Source of the DNA: Chryseobacterium indologenes
Lineage (GTDB): Bacteria > Bacteroidota > Bacteroidia > Flavobacteriales > Weeksellaceae
Direction of reading: 5' to 3'
Assembly (NCBI RefSeq): GCF_001295265.1
Contig: NZ_LJOD01000005.1
Coordinates: forward strand, 220,412-284,411
Length of the DNA stretch: 64,000 nucleotides
The notes beneath the pieces are model-generated. The model ran no database searches, was not told the DNA's origin, and saw only the letters and a program-made list of their open reading frames with translations. Shown in pieces: positions 33,522-41,922 of the stretch (its first letter is position 1; the number at the start of each line of letters is the position of its first letter). Both the position numbers and the translations under genes were made by a program.

Positions 33522-35954
33522 ATGAAAGTAAAGTACACCAGTGCTCTTTTTCTCAGCACCGTATCATTGCTGTATGCCCAAAACACCAATGATACTATTT
33601 TCAAAGAATCCAAAATAGAAGAAGTATCTGTCACCGGGAGCAGGAATAAAAAGAGAACCATTACCAACACTCCTGTTCCTGTTGATGTGATAGACATTAA
33701 ACAGGCCAGCATGTCAACAGGTCAGATAGAAGTTAACCAGCTTCTTCAGTTCAGCGCGCCTTCTTTCAACTCTAACAAACAATCCGGTTCTGACGGTGCA
33801 GATGCTGTAGATCCGGCCACACTACGCGGACTTGGGCCAGACCAAACTCTTCTCTTATTAAATGGCAAAAGGTATCATCAATCTTCGTTAATCAACCTGT
33901 TCGGAACCAAAGGAAGGGGAAATACCGGTTCTGATATGAACACCATTCCGATTGGTGCTATAAAAAGGATTGAAGTTCTTCGTGATGGCGCCTCTGCCCA
34001 ATACGGCTCAGATGCTATAGCAGGAGTAATTAATGTTATCCTCAATGATCGTAACAAAGGTTTTGAAGGGAACGCTTTCTATGGAATGAATCTTTTTAAA
34101 AGCCCCGGAAACAAAGATGTGGTTTCCGATCACAAAATTGACGGGATCACCTTTAACTTCAATGGAAATTTAGGGACAAAAATAGGTTCCAATGGAGGTT
34201 TTGGAAATTTCACCGCCGAATTTGTCAACAAGGAATACTCAATCAGAAATGCCAATCCGGCCTTCTACAAAACTTCCAGAGAACGATTTGGAGATGCTAA
34301 ATCCCAGAATGTTTATTTCTTTGGAAATATTGAGCTTCCTTTATCAGACGCGCTGAAATTCTATTCCCGTCAGGGGTTTTCCCACAGAAATACAGATGCT
34401 TATGCATGGACACGTACCGCAGATGCTGACGGCAATATTCCTGAAGTATACCCGAACGGATTCAATCCTATTGAAAATACCACCATCACCGATTTCACTT
34501 TTGATAACGGGTTAAAATTCAACGCAATTGGATGGGATGTGGATTTTTATAACGCTTTTGGAAGCAACAGGTTTACCTACCAGATAGACCATACAATCAA
34601 TGCTACTTTAGGAACAAAATCACCGACAAGTTTTAATGCCGGAGGGCATTCTCTGCTCCAAAATACAACCGGATTCAATGCTTCAAAACAATTCAAGCTT
34701 CTGGAAGGTCTTAATATTGCTTTCGGTTCTGAATTCCGATACGAAAAATTTGAAATCATTAAAGGTGAAGAAGCATCTTATACGATGTATGACATTAACG
34801 GAAATCCTGTAACGCCCGATACTCCTGAAAGTTCACTGATCACTAATCCTATTACAGGAGAGATAAGGCCCGGAGGTTCACAGGGCTTTCCGGGATATTC
34901 CCAGGATGTGAATAAAAGCAGAAATAATTTTGCCGCTTATATTGATACCGAGCTTGATATCACCAAAAAATGGATGATCAGTGCCGCCGGAAGATTTGAA
35001 AACTACAGTGATTTCGGCAGCACCATCAACGGGAAATTTGCCACACGATATGCTTTTACTCCGAAATTTGCCTTCAGAGGATCTGTCTCCACAGGGTTCA
35101 GAGCTCCTTCCCTGGCACAAAAATATTACACCCTCCAGTTTACGAATTTCCAGGGGGGAAAATTGGTAACTATTCAGCTTGCGTCAAACGACAGCAGCCT
35201 GACAAAAGATACCGGAATTTCCCAGCTTAAGCAGGAAACCTCACTCAATGGAAGTGCAGGATTTACATTTAATACCGGAAAATTCACGGCAACGGTAGAC
35301 GGCTATTACATTAAGGTAAAAAACAGGATTGTACTGACAGGTAATTTTTCAAGAGACGACCTTCCCGCAAATGTTCAGGCGGAATATCCATATATTGATC
35401 AGGCACAATTCTTTGCCAACGCCATAGATACCAAGACCACAGGTGTTGATTTAATTCTAAGTTATACAGAAAATATCGGGGCCGGAAAGCTGGCTGCCAC
35501 TCTAGCCGGAAATTACAATGATATGAAGATTACCCGTGTGAACACTTCTGAAACACTCAAAGGAAAAGAAGAAATATACCTGAGCCCAAGAGAACGGGCG
35601 TTTATTTTGGCTTCTGCTCCGAAAACAAAAATCAATTTAAACCTCAACTATAAAATTAAGTGGTTCAATACCAATCTTCAGCTGGTAAGATTCGATAAAG
35701 TAAAACTAATCGGATACAACGGTGCTGATGATTACCAGCTTTATAACCCAAAAGTCACAGCTGATCTTTCTTTCGGCTTTGATTTTTCCAAAAACCTCAA
35801 CCTGACCATCGGAGGCAAGAATATTTTCAACCGCTACCCAACCATGCAGACAGCTCACGTAGACGGCAATACGGAATCCGGAGGAATTTTTGATCCTGTA
35901 CAGATGGGTGTCCTAGGAAGACAGGCTTTTGCAAGGCTTAATTTTAAGTTTTAA
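33522..35954 (+). CDS. TonB-dependent outer-membrane receptor
   Basis: An 810-residue outer-membrane transporter: signal peptide to LLYAQ, TonB box region (IEEVSVTGSR), plug domain to about residue 170 (LRGLGPDQTLLLLNGKR, IKRIEVLRDGASAQYGSDAIAGVINVIL) and a 22-strand barrel ending RQAFARLNFKF with a terminal Phe. It lacks the CarboxypepD domain and SusD partner of glycan systems, so it more likely imports a siderophore, vitamin or small metabolite. It has its own promoter and follows the monooxygenase/aminotransferase operon. Confidence 0.92.
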   Translation: MKVKYTSALFLSTVSLLYAQNTNDTIFKESKIEEVSVTGSRNKKRTITNTPVPVDVIDIKQASMSTGQIEVNQLLQFSAPSFNSNKQSGSDGADAVDPATLRGLGPDQTLLLLNGKRYHQSSLINLFGTKGRGNTGSDMNTIPIGAIKRIEVLRDGASAQYGSDAIAGVINVILNDRNKGFEGNAFYGMNLFKSPGNKDVVSDHKIDGITFNFNGNLGTKIGSNGGFGNFTAEFVNKEYSIRNANPAFYKTSRERFGDAKSQNVYFFGNIELPLSDALKFYSRQGFSHRNTDAYAWTRTADADGNIPEVYPNGFNPIENTTITDFTFDNGLKFNAIGWDVDFYNAFGSNRFTYQIDHTINATLGTKSPTSFNAGGHSLLQNTTGFNASKQFKLLEGLNIAFGSEFRYEKFEIIKGEEASYTMYDINGNPVTPDTPESSLITNPITGEIRPGGSQGFPGYSQDVNKSRNNFAAYIDTELDITKKWMISAAGRFENYSDFGSTINGKFATRYAFTPKFAFRGSVSTGFRAPSLAQKYYTLQFTNFQGGKLVTIQLASNDSSLTKDTGISQLKQETSLNGSAGFTFNTGKFTATVDGYYIKVKNRIVLTGNFSRDDLPANVQAEYPYIDQAQFFANAIDTKTTGVDLILSYTENIGAGKLAATLAGNYNDMKITRVNTSETLKGKEEIYLSPRERAFILASAPKTKINLNLNYKIKWFNTNLQLVRFDKVKLIGYNGADDYQLYNPKVTADLSFGFDFSKNLNLTIGGKNIFNRYPTMQTAHVDGNTESGGIFDPVQMGVLGRQAFARLNFKF

Positions 35955-35990
35955 AACAGGTTTATTTTATTTCTGATTTTAAAATAAAAA

Positions 35991-36018
35991 CCTCCTGAGA
36001 ATTTTCAGGAGGCTTTTT
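35991..36018. terminator. Bidirectional terminator
   Basis: CCTCCTGA and TCAGGAGG with T on one side and A on the other serve both the TonB receptor gene (+) and the sugar dehydrogenase gene (-). Confidence 0.85.
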
Positions 36019-36020
36019 CT

Positions 36021-37238
36021 TTATTTTTTTGAAATTTTATACAGTTTCCCGCTGTCTGTAACAGCATATAAATTACCATCCATTCCGTCAAGAACATCCC
36101 GGAAACGTTCTTTCTGATCTGTAAGCAGACGCTCTTCTCCAATAACTTTATTGTCTTTCATCACAATTCTGTTGATATGTTCACCACTCAGGCAGCCTAT
36201 GAAAAGGTTACCCTTCCATTCTTCCATATTTCCTGTATAAAAAGCAACACCACTTGGAGAAATCACGGGATCCCAGTAATAAACAGGCTGTTCGGTTCCT
36301 TCTTTCTGTGTAATTCCTTCCCCTACTTTCTGTCCGGAATATTCAATACCATAGGTAACATCTCCCCAGCCGTAATTTTTCCCCGGAAGGATCAGGTTGA
36401 TTTCATCTCCTCCTCTCGGTCCCATTTCCACATCCCAAAGATTTCCGTTGGCATCCATGGCTAACCCTTGTGGATTTCTGATTCCATAAGCATAGATTTC
36501 GGGTTTATATCCTTCTTTCCCTGTAAACGGATTTCCGGGAGCCGGTTTTCCTTCTTTAGTAATTTTCAGTATTTTTCCTAAATAATTATCTGTTTTCTGA
36601 GCATATACTCTTGTTACCTTGTCAGATCTCTCACCAGTGCTTACAAATAAAAAGCCTTCTTTATCAAATACGAGTCTGCTTCCGTAATGTTTATCTCCGT
36701 CATAAGAAGGTTCTGCCCTGAAGATTACTTTTACATCTGAAATATTTTTCAGATCGGCAGACAGTTTTCCCTTAGCCACGGATGTCAGATTTCCTTTTCC
36801 AAAAGGTTCTGAAAAGCTGAAATAAATAATATTATTCGTTTTAAAATCAGGATCAAGCGCTACATCCAGCATCCCCCCCTGCCCTTTGGAGTCTACTCTA
36901 GGGAATCCTTCAATTTTGGAGACCTGTTTTCCGTCCGTAGAAACAACATTCATATGGCCTTTCTTATCCGTGATCAGAAATTTCCCATCAGGCAGATTAA
37001 TAATTCCCCATGGGCGGCCTAGGTCTTTATTAAGAATTTCCACCTTGTAAGCAGCCGAGGTTTTTACTGCCTTAATTCTGGTTTGTCCTTTAAAGGCAGG
37101 CCGGTAATCTGAATTAGGCTTTTCTGTTTCCACACTACCATCACTTCCGGTCTGCTGAGCACGTACCGGATTTTTTTTACATGAAGTAAGAAACAGTGAA
37201 AGACTTAATACAGGGATATAAAATTGACTGAATTTCAT
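36021..37238 (-). CDS. PQQ-dependent sugar dehydrogenase-like lipoprotein
   Basis: A 405-residue lipoprotein (SLFLTSC, Cys 20) with a six-bladed propeller of the soluble glucose dehydrogenase/YliI family: GRPWGIINLPDGKFLITDKKG, GMLDVALDPDFKTN, HYGSRLVFDKEGFLFVSTGER, YAYGIRNPQGLAMD, VEMGPRGGDEINLILPGKNYGWG and YYWDPVISPSGVAFYTG. By family it oxidises aldoses with PQQ and passes electrons on, in the periplasm. No pqq biosynthesis gene is near, so the cofactor may be scavenged. Confidence 0.88.
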   Translation of the reverse strand: MKFSQFYIPVLSLSLFLTSCKKNPVRAQQTGSDGSVETEKPNSDYRPAFKGQTRIKAVKTSAAYKVEILNKDLGRPWGIINLPDGKFLITDKKGHMNVVSTDGKQVSKIEGFPRVDSKGQGGMLDVALDPDFKTNNIIYFSFSEPFGKGNLTSVAKGKLSADLKNISDVKVIFRAEPSYDGDKHYGSRLVFDKEGFLFVSTGERSDKVTRVYAQKTDNYLGKILKITKEGKPAPGNPFTGKEGYKPEIYAYGIRNPQGLAMDANGNLWDVEMGPRGGDEINLILPGKNYGWGDVTYGIEYSGQKVGEGITQKEGTEQPVYYWDPVISPSGVAFYTGNMEEWKGNLFIGCLSGEHINRIVMKDNKVIGEERLLTDQKERFRDVLDGMDGNLYAVTDSGKLYKISKK

Positions 37239-37292
37239 GAGATTATGATTAGTGAGTTATCTGATTGAATGGAAAAATAATGCCATAAAAAT

Positions 37293-37347
37293 TTGCAGAA
37301 TTAATTTTTTATTCTACATTTGTAGAACAAATTACAACACTGTAGAA
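37293..37347 (+). promoter_or_regulatory. Promoter and overlapping operator of the blaI-like operon
   Basis: A TTG at 37293-37295, a 19-base spacer and TACATTTG at 37315-37322 form a consensus promoter. The palindrome TTCTACA-TT-TGTAGAA (37312-37327) covers the -7 box exactly and contains the TACAnnTGTA core bound by BlaI/MecI repressors. A second right half-site, TGTAGAA (37341-37347), with TTACA to its left runs up to the start codon. The layout predicts autorepression. Confidence 0.8.
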
Positions 37348-37718
37348 TGAAAGAGATAAAACTAACGGATTCAGAAAAATATCTCATGGAAATTCTTTGG
37401 GAAAAGAAAAAGATATTCATGAAAGACATTCTTGAGTCTTATCCGGAACCTAAACCTGCCGCCACCACTATTGCCACCCTGCTGAAAAGAATGCAGAATA
37501 AAGATCTGGTAGGCTATACATTGTATGGAAATTCCCGTGAATACTATCCGAAAATAGAAAAAGGGGAATATTTCAATGAGGAAATGACCTCTATGATTGA
37601 CCGTTTTTTCAACAGTTCTGTTACTCAGTTTGCATCATTTTTTACCTCCAATGCAAAACTTAGCCAGAAACAGCTGAAAGAACTCCGGGATATAATAGAC
37701 GAACAGATAAAGGAATAG
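37347..37718 (+). CDS. BlaI/MecI-family transcriptional repressor
   Basis: A 123-residue winged-helix repressor: LTDSEKYLMEILWEKKKIFMKDILES, TIATLLKRMQNKDLV and a C-terminal dimerisation helix region (LSQKQLKELRDIIDEQIKE). It should dimerise, bind TACAnnTGTA sites and be cut by its M56 partner, whose gene starts two bases later. The target list is unknown; an operator palindrome sits on its own promoter. No beta-lactamase lies next to it. Confidence 0.92.
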   Translation: MKEIKLTDSEKYLMEILWEKKKIFMKDILESYPEPKPAATTIATLLKRMQNKDLVGYTLYGNSREYYPKIEKGEYFNEEMTSMIDRFFNSSVTQFASFFTSNAKLSQKQLKELRDIIDEQIKE

Positions 37719-37720
37719 CT

Positions 37721-39106
37721 ATGATTTTCATCATTCTGAAAATTATCCTGAGCTCAAGCTTATTCATTGCACTGTACTATCTGCTGCTGGAAAAGGAGAA
37801 GATGTTCAGGTTCAACCGTTTTTTTCTGATCGGTTCACTCGTTCTATCTTATGCAATCCCTTTTATAACCGTTACATCAGAGGTTTCTCTCCCCGACAGA
37901 AAGGCAAAACCTCAGGTGATCTTTGAGGAAGCAGCACAGCAAATTGCCTTTGTACAGCCTGCAAAAGAAAGTTTTGACTGGATGAACGTTGTGTGGATCA
38001 TATATGCAGGAATCACTATCTTTTTATTAACAAAAAGCCTCTTAGCTATTGTCTCGATAAAAAGAATACCCGGAAAAAAACAAATATACCAACATTACAA
38101 TATTGTTCTGACTAAAAAAAAACTTTCTCCATTCAGCTTCTGGAACACCATCTATCTGGGAGAGAATTATGTACAGAATAATATGATTGATCCGGGAATA
38201 TTTCTGCACGAGAAAAGCCACCTTGATCAGAAGCACAGTATTGATCTTATATTCATTGAGCTGCTGAAGATTTTCACATGGTTCAACCCTGTTCTTTTCC
38301 TTTATAAGAGAGCAGTTATTACCAATCATGAATTTCTGGCCGATGAAGCTGTTCTGAATAGCCGGTTCAATATTAAAGACTATCAGAATTTAATTCTTAA
38401 TGAAATTATTAACAGTCAGAAAATTTCCCTCGTCCACTCATTTAATTTTAATAATACCAAAAAACGATTTATCATGATGAACGCGAAAAAATCAAAACGT
38501 ATTCTGCTAAAAAAAGCAGCTGCCTTTACTGCACTTATAGCTGCAACAGCCCTGTTTGCCGAAAAAAAATACACAAATACCAATACTGGCACAGGCACGT
38601 CGAAAGAAATGACCTACAAAAATCCACACCGTGCAACAACTCCTGATCCATATAAGGAATTTAAGGATATATTAAACAAATATTCCGATCTTCTGAACAA
38701 CAGGCAATATGCAGAGTTCTCTAAAAAAATCACTGAAAAGGATAAAGCAAGGCTGGAAGAGCTTTACGCTCAATTAACGGATGCCCAGAAAGATGAACAG
38801 AAAATTACTTTTTTTAGTGTTCCTGCTTTTAAAAAGCGGAATCCTACTGAAAACGAACTCATTTCTTTTTTAAACAAAAGCAACTATGCAGTCTGGATTG
38901 ATTCAAAAAAAATAGAAAACAGCTCATTAAAAAATTATAAGGCTTCTGATTTTTCCCATGTATCGATCAGTAAAGTCTATAAAAATGCGAGAACAGCCAG
39001 AAATCCACAGCCCTATCAGGTTTCTCTGATGACCCATTCTTCTTTTGAAAAATACCTGAAAGAAAAACCTGCTACAGCCATGGGATTTAAAGGAAAAGGT
39101 ATATAA
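37721..39106 (+). CDS. M56-family (BlaR1-like) membrane metallopeptidase
   Basis: A 461-residue protein. Hydrophobic helices near residues 1-20, 35-52 and 85-110 precede the cytosolic zinc protease site HEKSHLDQKH (an HExxH, near residue 164) and NHEFLADEAVL with the third ligand. A further helix follows near 262-278 (KKAAAFTALIAATALF). The last 170 residues are polar and periplasmic, but unlike BlaR1 have no penicillin-binding domain, so the signal sensed is unknown. Together with the BlaI-like gene it makes a standard two-gene sensor module. Confidence 0.88.
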   Translation: MIFIILKIILSSSLFIALYYLLLEKEKMFRFNRFFLIGSLVLSYAIPFITVTSEVSLPDRKAKPQVIFEEAAQQIAFVQPAKESFDWMNVVWIIYAGITIFLLTKSLLAIVSIKRIPGKKQIYQHYNIVLTKKKLSPFSFWNTIYLGENYVQNNMIDPGIFLHEKSHLDQKHSIDLIFIELLKIFTWFNPVLFLYKRAVITNHEFLADEAVLNSRFNIKDYQNLILNEIINSQKISLVHSFNFNNTKKRFIMMNAKKSKRILLKKAAAFTALIAATALFAEKKYTNTNTGTGTSKEMTYKNPHRATTPDPYKEFKDILNKYSDLLNNRQYAEFSKKITEKDKARLEELYAQLTDAQKDEQKITFFSVPAFKKRNPTENELISFLNKSNYAVWIDSKKIENSSLKNYKASDFSHVSISKVYKNARTARNPQPYQVSLMTHSSFEKYLKEKPATAMGFKGKGI

Positions 39107-39386
39107 AAATGATTCCGGATATAATTTCACCTAAAAACCTATCCAGTAATAATAACGCCCCCTTAATCAAGGATAAAAACAGCGGCCTGCTATCGGAAAT
39201 GAGAAAGTGAGTGCATCAATGTTTTTCAACATCCATAAAATATTTAGCGCTAATCAATATTTAGCGCTTTTTTATTTTCATTTCCCATAAGCTGCTCATT
39301 TTATTTTTACTACCTCAATCCTCATCTCATTAGCCATATTCTCAATTCACATTAAAATACTTTATTCTGACTAATATTTTCTTTCG
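39107..39386. other. Gene-free spacer with a terminator
   Basis: The first part holds no ORF. AGCGCTAA (39246-39253) and TTAGCGCT (39261-39268), followed by a T run, form the terminator of the M56 operon. The rest is AT-rich sequence leading to the uvrB promoter. Confidence 0.6.
39246..39274 (+). terminator. Terminator of the blaI/M56 operon
   Basis: AGCGCTAA and TTAGCGCT with a 7-base loop and a following T run. Confidence 0.75.
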
Positions 39387-39394
39387 TATTTTTG
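39387..39394 (+). promoter_or_regulatory. -7 element of uvrB
   Basis: TATTTTTG is a consensus match. An upstream in-frame TTG at 39392 lies inside it, so translation must begin at the ATG at 39413. Confidence 0.65.
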
Positions 39395-39412
39395 TTGTAT
39401 ACATCATTTCCT

Positions 39413-41404
39413 ATGAATTTTAATCTTCACTCAGAATATAAACCCACCGGTGACCAGCCCCAGGCTATAGAAAAGCTTACTAAAGGAATTGAGATTGGCG
39501 AAAAATACCAGACTCTTCTCGGAGTAACGGGCTCCGGAAAGACCTTTACCGTTGCCAACGTTGTACAAAATGTACAGAGACCAACACTTGTTCTTGCTCA
39601 CAATAAAACTCTGGCAGCGCAGTTATTCATGGAATTCAAAGAGTTTTTTCCGGACAATGCCGTTGAATACTTTGTGAGTTACTACGACTACTACCAGCCT
39701 GAAGCTTATATTGCGACTACAGGAACTTATATTGAAAAAGATCTGAGCATCAATGAAGAAGTGGAAAAACTGCGTCTTTCTGCTACTGCCAGTCTTCTTT
39801 CGGGAAGAAGGGATGTACTGATTGTGGCATCCGTTTCCTGTATTTACGGTATCGGGAATCCTACTGAATTTCATAAGTCATTAATTTCAATTGCTATTGG
39901 TGAAAAAGTAACCAGAACAGCTCTTCTCCATTCACTCGTAAATGCATTATACGCCAGAACTTTAAATGAATTCCAAAGAGGTACCTTCAGAGTAAAAGGA
40001 GATGTGATTGATGTTTTCCCTGCGTATGCTGATAATGCTATCAGAATACAGTTTTTTGGTGATGAAATTGAGAAGATCCAAAGCTTTGATCCTGTGACCG
40101 GAAATGTAGAGGCCAATTTTGACCAGATTCAGATCTACCCTGCCAATCTTTTTGTTACCTCGAAAGAAACCTTAAACGGAGCCATCAGAGAAATACAGGA
40201 TGATATGGTTAAACAGGTAGATTTTTTTAATTCTGTTGAAAAACCTTTAGAAGCAAAACGTCTTCAGGAAAGAACTGAACTTGATCTTGAGATGATTAAA
40301 GAACTAGGATACTGCTCAGGTATTGAAAACTACTCCAGGTATCTGGACGGAAGACTCCCCGGAACCCGGCCATTCTGTCTGATTGATTATTTTCCGAAAG
40401 ATTTTTTAATGGTTATTGATGAAAGCCATGTTACCGTTCCTCAGGTTCATGCAATGTATGGTGGTGACCGAAGCAGAAAAGAATCGCTGGTAGAATATGG
40501 ATTCCGGCTTCCTGCTGCTATGGATAACAGGCCTCTTAAATTCGAGGAATTTGAAAGCATGCAGAATCAGGTAATTTATGTTTCGGCAACCCCTGCTGAT
40601 TATGAGCTGGAAAAAACCGGAGGAGCTTATATTGAACAGATTATCCGACCGACCGGGCTTTTGGACCCCATTATTGAGGTAAGACCTACCCTAAACCAGA
40701 TTGACGATCTGATGGAAGAGATTCAGAAAAGATCGGATGCAGATGAGAGAGTACTGGTGACTACCCTGACCAAAAAAATGGCTGAAGAGTTGACTAAATA
40801 TTTTACAAAGTTCGGGATCAGAACGAGATATATCCATTCTGATGTGGAAACCCTGGAACGTATCCAGATTATGCAGGACCTCCGTCTTGGTCTTTTTGAT
40901 GTACTGATTGGAGTTAACTTATTGAGAGAGGGTCTTGATCTTCCTGAAGTTTCCCTGGTGGCGATTCTTGATGCTGATAAAGAAGGAATGCTCAGAAGCA
41001 GAAGGTCTATGACACAAACCGTAGGAAGGGCTGCGAGAAATGTGAACGGAAAGGCTATTATGTATGCCGATAAAATTACAAAATCCATGCAGGCCACTTT
41101 AGATGAAACGGCTTACCGCCGTAACAAGCAGATGCAGTACAACGAGGAGCATGGACTTGTTCCCCAGGCCCTGAACAAGAAAATCTCTGAAAATCTGGTG
41201 GGCAGAAGCAAAGACTTCCCTGATGAAAAATATACCCAGAAAGAGATTCTTCAGAAAGTGGCTGAAACCAAAGCAAGTTATGGGGGCGAAGATCTTGATA
41301 AAATGATTGCACAGAAACAGAAAGAAATGGAAGCAGCTGCTAAAAATCTTGATTTCATTAAAGCGGCTAAGCTAAGGGATGAAATCGCCGCGTTAAAATC
41401 CTGA
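39413..41404 (+). CDS. uvrB: Excinuclease ABC subunit B
   Basis: 663 residues, starting at MNFNLHSEYKPTGDQPQAI as in other UvrB. Walker A is GVTGSGKT, the damage-probing beta-hairpin region is YYDYYQPEAYI, Walker B is FLMVIDESHVTVPQ, and the helicase motif VI is QTVGRAARN. The C-terminal UVR domain (KQKEMEAAAKNLDFIKAAKLRDEIAAL) recruits UvrC. It is part of nucleotide excision repair. It stands alone, with no uvrA nearby, and ends at a long terminator. Confidence 0.97.
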   Translation: MNFNLHSEYKPTGDQPQAIEKLTKGIEIGEKYQTLLGVTGSGKTFTVANVVQNVQRPTLVLAHNKTLAAQLFMEFKEFFPDNAVEYFVSYYDYYQPEAYIATTGTYIEKDLSINEEVEKLRLSATASLLSGRRDVLIVASVSCIYGIGNPTEFHKSLISIAIGEKVTRTALLHSLVNALYARTLNEFQRGTFRVKGDVIDVFPAYADNAIRIQFFGDEIEKIQSFDPVTGNVEANFDQIQIYPANLFVTSKETLNGAIREIQDDMVKQVDFFNSVEKPLEAKRLQERTELDLEMIKELGYCSGIENYSRYLDGRLPGTRPFCLIDYFPKDFLMVIDESHVTVPQVHAMYGGDRSRKESLVEYGFRLPAAMDNRPLKFEEFESMQNQVIYVSATPADYELEKTGGAYIEQIIRPTGLLDPIIEVRPTLNQIDDLMEEIQKRSDADERVLVTTLTKKMAEELTKYFTKFGIRTRYIHSDVETLERIQIMQDLRLGLFDVLIGVNLLREGLDLPEVSLVAILDADKEGMLRSRRSMTQTVGRAARNVNGKAIMYADKITKSMQATLDETAYRRNKQMQYNEEHGLVPQALNKKISENLVGRSKDFPDEKYTQKEILQKVAETKASYGGEDLDKMIAQKQKEMEAAAKNLDFIKAAKLRDEIAALKS

Positions 41405-41424
41405 TAAAAAACAAATAGATAAAC

Positions 41425-41467
41425 AAATAGCAATATACTTTAGACAGTATATTGCTATTTTATTTTT
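41425..41467 (+). terminator. Terminator of uvrB
   Basis: A 14-bp perfect stem (AAATAGCAATATAC / GTATATTGCTATTT) with an 8-base loop and a T-rich tail. Confidence 0.85.
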
Positions 41468-41922
41468 GTTATAAATTCCCATATTTAATTCTTAAAAACA
41501 AGCTGAGCCTAAGGTATAAAGAGACTGAAAAAGGGAGAAGAAAGCTGGCAATTACTTTTTGTTATAGTATTGATATCCATTAAGGTTTTTTAATATATCA
41601 AAACAGATCAATACCTCCCTTCAATAAAAATAATGAAGCCGAGTTAACAAGAATTAACACCTCAGATAACAATAATTAACACTTTTAACACCACTTGGTG
41701 ATTATTTCGAAGGTTTTAATACACTTATTTTTACGGATCTTTGCTGTTAAAGATTTTAAAAGTATATAGCATACTTAAGAATACCGCCAAACTGTGAATA
41801 TATCCTCACAGAATTATAATATTAAACAGATCACTTTTCAATGAAAAGTGAACAATCCATAAAAATTTGCTTTAGTCACCCTTTTTTATTAATACTATAA
41901 TTTAATTGTAAAACTTTACCTA
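41468..41922 (+). promoter_or_regulatory. Long leader/regulatory region of the M60 protease gene
   Basis: There is no ORF in this 455-base stretch. TTAACA occurs four times in 48 bases, starting at 41644, 41654, 41676 and 41685, three of them as TTAACAC. Further down are a short inverted repeat CTGTGA/TCACAG (about 41793-41812) and TCACTTTTC-AAT-GAAAAGTGA (41831-41851). The phased hexamers look like an array of regulator sites. GATCTTTG near 41737 is one base off the -7 consensus, which would leave a 180-base transcribed leader containing both hairpins. Confidence 0.5.

Noticed and set aside
41644..41691. Repeated TTAACA looked at first like a short CRISPR-type repeat
   Set aside because: The repeat is only 6-7 bases with 3-16 base gaps and no cas gene is present; a regulator array is more likely.
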